A DNA stretch of 16,949 nt, taken from NCBI GenBank assembly GCA_032433595.1, contig JASWJB010000558.1, positions 1 through 16,949 on the forward strand, written 5' to 3'. Source of the stretch: Conoideocrella luteorostrata (Eukaryota; Ascomycota; Sordariomycetes; Hypocreales; Clavicipitaceae). A model generated the notes under the pieces. That model was not told the DNA's origin. It saw only the letters and a program-made list of their open reading frames with translations, and ran no database searches. Position 1 is the stretch's first letter; every line of letters starts with the position of its first letter. Shown here piece by piece: positions 10,096-16,949 of this stretch. Position numbers and translations under genes: made by a program.

Positions 10096-10665
10096 ATGGC
10101 AAAGCGAGGCCTTGAGGAGGAGGTTCACGGACCTGACCCGGGTCAACAGCAGAACTCGATCTCGATGTGGCTTCACCCTGTGAAAACAGATGGGAATCTA
10201 GCGATGGCAACAGTGTCGCACCAATGGTGCCACCGCATGGGCTGCTCACTGATTAGTCTTTTGTGTTTGGCGTGGCTGACGTCAAGAATGGACGATATTC
10301 TCGACTCGGCCTGGCGGTCCTTGCTAGCTGGCATCCAACACGAGTTTTTGCCAGTACATGCTGACCTCCGATCCTCTTCACAGCCCCCCCTTCCCCATCC
10401 TCCCTCCCCACCCCTCGTACGAGAGCGCCAAAGACGGCAAACAGCAGAAAACGGCATTTCTCGCACCAATTCTCCCGTCTGGATTTTCCTTTCCCCATTG
10501 TCAATCGCATCTCCTTCTGGCTCTGTCGTTGTGGAGTATGGACGTGAGGGCCGGGACCCTTTCTTTCGCCAAGACTCGCAAAAATTCACTCTCGTATCGC
10601 ATTGTACCTCGAAACATGGGCATGTTCGTTCGCTCGCCCGGCAAGGGTCCCCGGCGATTCGGTGA
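10096..10665 (+). CDS. doubtful ORF, 189 aa
   Basis: This is the longest ATG-initiated ORF in the gene-poor 9.4-11.7 kb stretch. The first 90 residues have an acidic start (GLEEEVHG) and a hydrophobic segment near 50-63 (CSLISLLCLAWL). The second half is Pro/Ser/Arg-rich, encoded by a pyrimidine tract that looks more like leader DNA than protein. No family is recognised. A minus ORF of 138 aa covers much of the same DNA, so coding status is open. Listed so that it can be tested; most likely spurious. Confidence 0.15.
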   Translation: MAKRGLEEEVHGPDPGQQQNSISMWLHPVKTDGNLAMATVSHQWCHRMGCSLISLLCLAWLTSRMDDILDSAWRSLLAGIQHEFLPVHADLRSSSQPPLPHPPSPPLVRERQRRQTAENGISRTNSPVWIFLSPLSIASPSGSVVVEYGREGRDPFFRQDSQKFTLVSHCTSKHGHVRSLARQGSPAIR

Positions 10666-11388
10666 GGTCATTGTTCAACAGCACCCCCGGGGGGGAGGCG
10701 CCGACTCGCAGCACGACGTCGTCGATCAACATATCTACAATATCACTGACATACTTCGTACAGCCCCCAGTCCTTAGTTAGTGGAATAAACGTTACACCG
10801 GAACTGCTAGGCATCACGCGCATGAGCTATCGTAGACACAAATACTGAATACCCAATGGCAAAATCTACTCCGCACAAGTTCTGGTATACTAAGTAAGGG
10901 TGCGAACCGACCTCAAGTGGAGATAATAGCTGGAGTGAGAGTTTTCTTGACTGACGCCATGAGCCCGTTTGGGAAGCAAGAGAGGCAGCCTAGCGAGGCT
11001 CTCAAAGGGCCGAAGAGAAAATGGGTTAGCGATGCCAAGGAGCCTCGAACTAGACGAAACAGAGCATATTCTGCTGGCAATCATCGGCGGGAAGGAGGGC
11101 CTCAAGCCTTGGCCACCGCGCCGCTTCCTTCGCTAGTCAATTCATGGTGGCACCCAGAACGAGCGATGAGGTCTCGGACGGGAGGAGTGCCAGAGACAGA
11201 CCCCAAATTTGCTCTCCACCGGCTTTCAAGGGGGGGTTGATCGATACGCCAAATGCGTAGGTGGGTTCTCTGGCGGCGTCCAAATTGTCCCCCCAAAGCC
11301 GAAACGGGCACCTCTTTGTGACGCCCATCCTGTGGTATTTATCCGTGACGAGTCCGTCAGTCTTTGTTCGTTTACCCCTCGAACTTGC

Positions 11389-11428
11389 TACTCCGTATCG
11401 TAAATCTTTTCTTTTTCTTTACTCCGTA
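11389..11428 (+). repeat. pair of TACTCCGTA motifs in the leader of the 11736 gene
   Basis: Exact 9-mers at 11389-11397 and 11420-11428, in the same orientation, 31 bases apart start to start and about 310-350 bases upstream of the ATG. They could lie in the promoter or the 5' untranslated region. Confidence 0.6.
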
Positions 11429-11564
11429 CATGAAGCCCTTGTTGTTGTTGTAATTTCTTCAACCCTAGGTGGCTCCCTCCGTCTCATGCACAACGCCCTC
11501 CTTCTTGTGCTACGTCTAGATTCTCTATCTCGTCCACGCTAGGAATTTCATTTCAATCATTCGT

Positions 11565-11735
11565 CCTGTGCCTCCCAATTCCTTGTCTTCTTTTTTTCTT
11601 CCTCTTCTTGTTTGGTCCTTGTTCACCCAGATTACCGGTTCGATTTGACAGGGCAATTCACCACTTAAAAAAAATAAAAAAAAACCTACACATCTCATTC
11701 GCCGCGTCAGGGTCCCGCGTCACCATCATCACATC
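11565..11735 (+). promoter_or_regulatory. pyrimidine- and A-rich leader of the small gene at 11736
   Basis: A T/C-rich stretch (about 11570-11625) is followed by an A-rich stretch (11668-11687). A CACCATCATCACATC stretch then leads directly to the ATG. This is the usual look of an active fungal core promoter and leader and supports the start at 11736. Confidence 0.5.
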
Positions 11736-12050
11736 ATGTCCATAGCCTCTTTTTCCCACTCGACCGGCAGCTCGAGCGCCCATCTCCAGGTTCCTGGGGC
11801 CATGGCTTCCGGTCCTGTGCGACCCAAGTTCAACTCTCACGTCACCTCCGATCGTCTCCGCGAAGGAGCCGGTCTTTACTTGCCGCCTCTATTCCAAACT
11901 CCCAGCAGCAGTATTCGCAAAGGCCGTGTCTCCGTCTTCAAGGAGATGGGCCTCGACGACCTTGCCGTGTCACAAACCCCAATTGACGAAAAATTCCTGG
12001 GAAGCAGCAACACGGCGGTTTACTCGGCACGTACCATCTCGCATCGATGA
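11736..12050 (+). CDS. small intronless gene, 104-aa protein of unknown function
   Basis: I do not recognise the family. Coding status is supported by strongly C/G-ending codons through most of its length, for example TTC AAG GAG ATG GGC CTC GAC GAC. The ATG also follows a typical fungal leader. The protein is Ser/Pro-rich and probably largely disordered at its N-terminus. The more ordered-looking core is residues about 44-76, with GLYLPPLFQTPSSS, a basic RKGR and then VSVFKEMGLDDL, which could form a short helix. There is no signal peptide, membrane segment or metal motif. The stop at 12048-12050 may be extended by splicing, since a GTACCA occurs near the end (about 12030), but I see no good partner. 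It converges with the endopolyphosphatase gene downstream. Confidence 0.65.
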   Translation: MSIASFSHSTGSSSAHLQVPGAMASGPVRPKFNSHVTSDRLREGAGLYLPPLFQTPSSSIRKGRVSVFKEMGLDDLAVSQTPIDEKFLGSSNTAVYSARTISHR

Positions 12051-13222
12051 GAGGGGATATGTCAATTGCATCAAAAAAACAGGATGATTGATGGTGCCGA
12101 CACCATTATCACCAAACCTGCCTCGATGCCGGGCACGAACCTCAATATATAACTTGAACACTCTAGGTCGCCTGTGCTGCAGGGCAGTGGCATGTGATTG
12201 AAGAAGTCTTGTCGCCCTTATTCATCAATGGTTTATTCATTTATTGTATATATACCGTGTAACTATGCAAAAACCACGGTGTTCATTCGTTTCTCGTTAT
12301 TGGATTATTTGTTCGAAAAGTACACATATCTCTTACACAACCACATCTCGCTAATATTTAATACTGGGCTAAACTTGGAATGGCTATCATCAATGGCCGG
12401 AAGGATCGGACGGATTGGAAAGGTGGAAAAGGTGTGGGATGAGCGTGGACGGAATTGTATTTGAAAGGGCAGAGCAAAGGGCAGCTGGCCTCGTATATAC
12501 CCGTGTTTGCAGCGCAAACATCACTCGCTACGGCATTTTGTACGTTGAACAAGAATATAATGAAGGGCCAAATTTTCAATTATGCTGTTCGATGCTGTTT
12601 TACCAAATCGACCTGTGCTCAAGTTGACCCTTGTATCTGGGCCGTGTAATGGCATGGTGGTAAGGAAAGGGAGGGAAAGACTGGGGATAGGACTGGGGAC
12701 AGGTTAAGTGTACTTCGTAGTAGGTCTGGCTCTGGCCAGGTGTACATAGAACTGGATAAGCGTTGATAAACCACTCCCCACTGACTATTCACGTTTGACA
12801 TTAGTTATTCCATAATCCCCGGGCGCTACACGAGCAGGCACTTCATTTCATGTTTTTGCGTCGTAACTACGAAGGCCAATGACGAGATGGTATGCATTTG
12901 GTCTTTTTTCTCAAGGAAGGTCATTAAAGCAGACAAGACCCTGGTAGAACGAGCTTTATTCATTCAAGCGCGTTGCTCAATCGCATGCTCTTCGGTGGGA
13001 GAGTCCGCAACCGGTTACCTCCAGGGTGACTAGTCATAACCCTTTCCCTTCAAAAGTCTATCCGACCTTATCCAAATCAATACATCCAATCGTTATATTC
13101 TCATTTACCCATGTAGTAGAACTCGGTCTACTGGTACCATGTAATATGCGCCGAAACACCATACACGCTATGTACGTGAAATGCAGATGCAAAATATCCC
13201 CGCTCTATGCCCACTTAAGTCC
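12051..13222. other. intergenic region between two convergent genes
   Basis: About 1.2 kb presumably holding both 3' untranslated regions and terminators. The part around 12190-12360 is A/T-rich, with TATATATACC near 12246. ORFs are under 90 codons, with no recognisable product. No repeat or RNA gene is evident. Confidence 0.6.
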
Positions 13223-15348
13223 TCACATCTTCTTTAAGTCGTCTTCCGGAACCGTCTGGACGAATGCATAGCTGAGCCATCTCAGCCACGTTTTATTCTT
13301 CTCATGCTTGCCTTTCTTGCCCTTCTTCTTCTTCTTCTTGTGCTTCTTGCCCTTGTTGGCGTCTATGTCGTCGGTTGTAACATCATTGTCATCATCATCG
13401 CACGACTCATCATCATCATCAAAGTCATCCATGTCAACGGCTTTGCCATTATCTTTGCTGCGTTGGCCCATACGGTATGCCAAGTGCACGTAGCTTCTGA
13501 CTGTAAGGTCCTTCAGCTTGAATCGTTTGTCGTCAAATGTACTGTACTCGACTTCATACTGAAACTCGCGGGGTCGAGCAGGCGAGTGTTTTGGTTTCTT
13601 TCCATTATGATTCCCATCGCGCCACTTGGACCCATCGGCGTCATCGTCAAGATCAGGGTGGTCGTTGTTGATGTGAGTAAGGTTGGCAAAGTACTGTGTG
13701 TAGCCCGTCAACGTGAATTGCTGTGGATAATAGGCAGGACCAGGTAGCGATTCTCTAGGGGGATCTGCGGGTATGATCAAATTCGGGTCTTTGGGCTTTC
13801 CCTTCCCTTTTCTGCCCTTCCTTCCTTTGCCCTTCTTCTTCTTCTTCTTCTTCTTATCAATGGTGATCGAACGCAGCTCCATGGAGGTATCATCATCTGC
13901 AACCGCAGGATGTATGTCCGAGAACATCGTCTCCTTTGTGTGTGATTTGTCCTGCCAAACTGCTGCTTTGTCCAATCCAGTAATATTATACTCGAAAACT
14001 CTCATGGTTGGGAAGTAGTTTGGAACGACGCTCGGACTGATGAAAGATAGCTGGTAGCGCTCTGCGTATTTTCCTCCAATCTTTTTGAATTTGCGATGCT
14101 TTTTCTTCTTCTTCTCGGCGCTTACCGAATCGTCTTCATCATCCTCTTGTATGAGTTTAATGGCTGCGTCAGGAAGATCGCCCCATAAATCTCGCAGTTC
14201 CTGGAGATAGTCCTCTTTCCCCTGCACTACGAAGTCGCTTTCGTTGATGAATTGTCTTTTGGTCTCGATTTGGGTGGCGTCCATGTTTAGATCAATCTGC
14301 CTTGTGTCGCTGAGGAAGAAATGGTCAATATTCATATGCCCATATAACGACGCCACAACGACGTCTCGGTACTGTTGCAGCCAAAGCGTGTAGCGCTGCC
14401 AGCAAGTCTCATCCCAATTCTGCTTGCTATCGGTTCTCGCAGGCGGCACGTGTCCGATCAGAATGACCTTTACACCAGTCTGCCGCATGAGTTCCAACTG
14501 TATGCGGAGCCATTCCATATGCTTGTATCCAGGCTCGGATGGTTCGGCACAGCCATCCACAGCAGCGTTGCGATCGAAGAAGTACATGGTATTGAGGCTG
14601 AAGACTGTGAGCTTGCCGGGAATGACATCAACGTGAAACCAGCCGCCAAACTGAAATGAATGGCGCTGTTCTTCCGGGATGAGGCGACCCCAGATGTCGG
14701 CATAGGCTGCGAACCAGCGGTTGGGGCCCGGATACATGATATTGTGAGGAAGAAAATCGTTATTTCCAAAGTTCGGTATAATGGGGACAGTAAGCTTGCC
14801 GTTAGACGAGCTAAAGGTCTCGATCATTTTGTTTGTCATTTGGCGGTTGTTATCGAGGACCGATGTTTCGGATCGCGGGTGGTCTTCGTCGCTGTCGTGT
14901 CTTGCCGAGTCGCCAGTCCACACCACAAAATCGATGCTGTCCTTGATATTCTCTTGTACCCATTTGAGCGTAGCATCTACAAGAGAATAGGGCGAATCGC
15001 AATCGGTCCTCTCGGCTCCGAAGGTACCAGCCATGCCCTTGCCTCGATGGCAGGCGATGCCGTCCTCGGTCGAAGTATGCGGTTTGTAGAATTCATCGGG
15101 GTGGAAATCTACAAGTACTGGTGAGTATGTGCCGGCTGTCGGGCATGGCGACGATTAGCTATGATAAGAAACGAACCTGTAATATGCAGAAAGCGGCCGT
15201 GTAACTTGCGAGGTTGCAGCTCCGCGTGCAGTGGTGAGCCGTCCTGCAGTAGTTCGTGCTGTAGGTGTGCCGAAGTTGGTGATGCGATGACACCATGGCT
15301 CAGTGTCAAGGCAGCCTGGACCTGCAGCCAAACGGCCAATCGAGGCAT
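13223..15348 (-). CDS. ppn1: vacuolar endopolyphosphatase (Ppn1-type), two exons
   Basis: Exons 15348-15177 and 15108-13223 give 685 aa; the 68-base intron has GTTCGT and TTGTAG ends. The enzyme cleaves inorganic polyphosphate internally, in the vacuole in yeast. A short hydrophobic N-terminus (residues 4-22) fits a signal anchor. Metallophosphoesterase motifs appear in order: FLHITDFHPD with Asp58 and His60, WTGDSARHD with Asp124, NFGNND (170-175), GHVPP (276-280) and GHMN (314-317). These are the expected metal ligands. The C-terminal half has three Lys-rich blocks (about 390-400, 476-495, 644-665), with acidic blocks before the first and third (380-384, 618-631), then a WLRWLSYAF stretch near the end. 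The ATG at 15348 is the first in frame; further upstream only a TTG is open. An alternative acceptor nine bases earlier would insert three residues before Asp58. Confidence 0.95.
13828..13856 (-). repeat. AAG codon run encoding a poly-Lys block of the endopolyphosphatase
   Basis: On the plus strand this is a CTT trinucleotide run of about eight units. It encodes the second Lys block (about residues 476-483). Similar but shorter runs occur at 13322-13342 and 14095-14117, encoding the third and first blocks. Confidence 0.8.
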
Positions 15349-15381
15349 AATGGTGGAGGGCTCGCAATGTGGAAGACGAGG

Positions 15382-15421
15382 CAAAAGGAAAAGAAAAAAA
15401 GAAAAGAAAAAAAGAAAAAAG
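15382..15421 (-). promoter_or_regulatory. pyrimidine tract just upstream of ppn1
   Basis: The minus strand is almost entirely T and C for about 40 bases, beginning 34 bases before the ATG at 15348. It matches the CT-rich leaders of the other genes here and marks the core promoter or leader. Confidence 0.5.
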
Positions 15422-15440
15422 GTTAAAGGCTACAGCCGGA

Positions 15441-15470
15441 GGGTAAAGCGCATGAGGGTAAAGCGCATGA
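15441..15470. repeat. 15-base tandem repeat, two exact copies
   Basis: Unit GGGTAAAGCGCATGA at 15441-15455 and 15456-15470, followed by a further GGG. It lies about 95 bases upstream of the ppn1 ATG, so within its promoter or 5' untranslated region. A recent duplication of a regulatory element is possible. Confidence 0.85.
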
Positions 15471-15810
15471 GGGTCACGTATTATTATCAATAGACTGAGA
15501 TTCAAGAAACTGCTCGAGCAAGAGCCCACCCAGTAGTTATATCTCAACTACTCCGGTAGTCTGGGGGATTGCGACAAATGCCTGGTGATGCACAGGCAGG
15601 AAAATTATCAGAGACCGGGAGGTGAGGTCATGCAGGCACATTGCGCTGCAGCGGGTCAGACCAGTCCAGATGCTTTAAAGTACTCCGTAGAGTAGACCGA
15701 CTTTTCCAAAGTGAAAGACGCGGCGAAAGGAGCAACTATCGCGCGTACAGAGTACGGAATACAGCAACTGATGGATGATCGGATCCTCAGGATCGACAAG
15801 GGAGCGCGGG

Positions 15811-15858
15811 AGGGTAGGCAGGCAAGGTAGGAGGGCAGGGTAGGAAGGTAGGGTAGGA
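15811..15858. repeat. degenerate GGTAGG / GGCAGG repeat
   Basis: Imperfect copies of a six- to seven-base G-rich unit on the plus strand. G runs are mostly of two or three, so a G-quadruplex is conceivable but weak. Confidence 0.6.
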
Positions 15859-16309
15859 ACATGCAGCCAAGGCTGCGCTGGTGGGCAAACGACGGTCGGG
15901 TGAGGGCGAGAAATTTAGATGTCGGAGGTTGGCAGTCACAACTTCTGTGGCTTCTGACGCTGCTGACGTAGCTGCACCCACTGCAGCGTCCCATGCACCA
16001 TCCAGCTGACGAGAGCGGTGCTGGGCCGGGCTTGGCTGCGTTGGGAGGTAGGGCTGCCTGCCTGCCTGCTGCTTGCTTCGGACAGCGTGCCGAGCTATTT
16101 GTTCTCTGGATGCAGGACACCGTGCAAAATGAAAATAACAATAACAATAATAACTTTCCGAGGACAAACGGCGATAAATCTGAGGCGGCTGAGGGGAAGA
16201 AGAGGAAGGGAAAGAGAAAGAAAGAGGACCTAATCGACAGCGTAAAATGGCCGACAAGATACAGCCCGGATGTCTGGTCGTGTGTTCTTTCTTTACACAA
16301 AGGATTCTG

Positions 16310-16340
16310 CCAGTAACCAGTAACCAGTAACCAGTAACCA
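16310..16340. repeat. seven-base tandem repeat CCAGTAA, 4.4 exact copies
   Basis: Four exact units (16310-16337) plus CCA. It is not a telomeric or known protein-binding repeat that I recognise. It generates the repetitive Trp-Leu-Leu-Val-Thr-Gly-Tyr stretch of a spurious minus-strand ORF. Confidence 0.9.
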
Positions 16341-16703
16341 AGCAGACACGGAGTAACTACGGTGTACATGACCAGCGGGCTGGCTGACAGGATTCCCAGG
16401 CGGGCACATTTCAGCCAATAGCATCCCACACGTGCAGAAACGACTCGACCCTGGGTCATCCATGCTCATCCATCAACATCTCTACTCCGTAACCCCCAAC
16501 ACCTTCAATATACGAACTTATTAACCTTGGGGGCACGCGACTAGCTATTCACGTTCTCGTTTCCATCACACGCCATGAATGCTCCGCACATCACATAGGT
16601 GCGGCATTTAGACTCCGTAGACCCGACACCTTGATGGACACGCTTGTATACGTCCGTCTCCCAACGCGAAGTGACACGACAAACCACGTAACATGAGGTT
16701 TAG

Positions 16704-16949
16704 TCTGAAATCGACACTGCCATTGATCAGGTCATCCGGCCGTCTTCCAGCATGGTGTTGCTATATGACAATTCCGGAGAGCTGGAACGCCTTGGGCAGC
16801 CTCTGGCGGTCTTTGAGGCAATGTTCCCAGGTACAATGATAGCGATGATCGGGGCCGTCAAGCAATGGGTAATACACCAAGAGCAGGCTACTGACATCGC
16901 GAGGTCCTTGCTGGATCCAGTCTTTTTTTTTTTCAAGATAGATACTACG
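16704..16949 (+). CDS. possible exon of an unrecognised gene, cut by the right edge
   Basis: The frame is open from a TAG (possible acceptor, 16701-16703) to the window end, 82 codons, and reads convincingly as protein. It starts EIDTAIDQVIRPSSS, then MVLLYDNSGELERLG and QPLAVFEAMFPG. I do not recognise the family. A short first exon ATG GAC ACG CTT at 16634-16645 with a GTATAC donor would join it in phase 0 through a 58-base intron. Otherwise translation could begin at the ATG at 16752. From 16869 a GTAATA donor, a CTGAC branch-like site and an 11-base T run before CAAG at 16937 suggest a 69-base in-frame intron, so the true exon may end at 16868. An opposing 69-aa minus ORF looks like a shadow. 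Confidence 0.35.

Larger units (their letters stand above)
9401..11735. other. long region lacking a clear gene, ending in the leader of the 11736 gene
   Basis: About 2.3 kb. ORFs on both strands are short or begin without ATG, and none shows a known motif. It contains a doubled GGAGTAC (9620-9626 and 9627-9633) and C/T-rich stretches around 10381-10420 and 11570-11620. An in-frame ATG at 10538 opens 79 codons with a possible GTGAGG donor at 10661. Upstream ATGs and CT tracts suggest untranslated transcribed sequence rather than conserved protein. Confidence 0.45.
15349..16703. other. divergent intergenic region upstream of ppn1
   Basis: About 1.35 kb rich in simple repeats. ORFs of 267 aa (minus, 16459-15656) and 107 aa (plus, 15993-16316) exist, but both are built from repeats and low-complexity runs and are rejected. 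TACTCCGTA 9-mers occur at 15681-15689 and 16483-16491, with near-copies at 16347-16355 and 16611-16619. A CACGTG E-box lies at 16429-16434, about 1.1 kb from the ppn1 ATG. It would be a Pho4/NUC-1-type site, but the distance makes this weak. Confidence 0.55.

Noticed and set aside
11341..11365. Hammerhead-ribozyme-like string around GACGAGTCCGTC
   Set aside because: The required CUGANGA and GAAA core blocks are not both present with stems; only a short TGACG/CGTCA hairpin exists.
11630..11660. GGTTCGATTTG resembling a tRNA T-loop
   Set aside because: No matching T-stem, acceptor stem or anticodon arm around it.
15993..16316. 107-aa plus ORF with poly-Asn and Lys-rich stretches
   Set aside because: Built from AAT/AAC and purine microsatellites in a repeat-rich intergenic region; no recognisable domain or leader.
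16429..16434. CACGTG as a phosphate-regulator site for ppn1
   Set aside because: About 1.1 kb from the ATG and a single copy; other CACGTG sites in the window (2181, 7847, one inside ppn1) have no link to phosphate genes.
15656..16459. 267-aa minus ORF upstream of ppn1
   Set aside because: Composed of tandem-repeat translation, homopolymer-derived Leu/Phe runs and Ser/Cys-rich filler; an overlapping frame is equally open.

Overview
The window reads as nuclear DNA of a filamentous ascomycete (Pezizomycotina). The genes are small, with short introns of about 50-180 bases that have GT..AG ends and CTAAC/CTGAC-like branch sites. Pyrimidine-rich leaders precede several ATGs. The protein families are typical of such fungi: a BTB protein with a C-terminal extension, a Zn2Cys6 regulator with a fungal-specific domain, Rpb4 and a vacuolar endopolyphosphatase. 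A Hypocreales-like Sordariomycete is my best guess; this is inference from protein flavour, not a search result.

Layout. 94-1254 (-): two-exon BTB/POZ-domain protein. 1255-3460: intergenic, with a short repeat, a TACTCC/GGAGTA inverted repeat and a GACCAN hexamer array. 3461-5442 (+): four-exon Zn2Cys6 transcription factor, 530 aa. 5443-7236: intergenic, with a cluster of ACTCATGAGT palindromes. 7237-7795 (+): three-exon rpb4. 7796-11735: about 3.9 kb with no recognisable gene; 7928-8992 may be an old broken coding region and 10096-10665 is a weak ORF. 11736-12050 (+): small intronless gene with convincing codon use and a long pyrimidine-rich leader, function unknown. 12051-13222: intergenic between convergent genes. 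13223-15348 (-): two-exon endopolyphosphatase (Ppn1-type), 685 aa. 15349-16703: intergenic, rich in low-complexity repeats. 16704-16949 (+): possible exon of a gene running off the right edge.

The genes do not form a cluster or pathway. They are unrelated, separately transcribed units: one general transcription subunit, one specific regulator, one polyphosphate-degrading enzyme, one BTB protein and small unknowns. There is no clear mobile element, tRNA, rRNA or CRISPR array. I see no evident new system. The most notable non-genic signal is an over-represented intergenic 9-mer, TACTCCGTA or its complement, with eight exact copies, none in an assigned exon. All exon boundaries were assigned by eye from splice motifs and reading-frame continuity.
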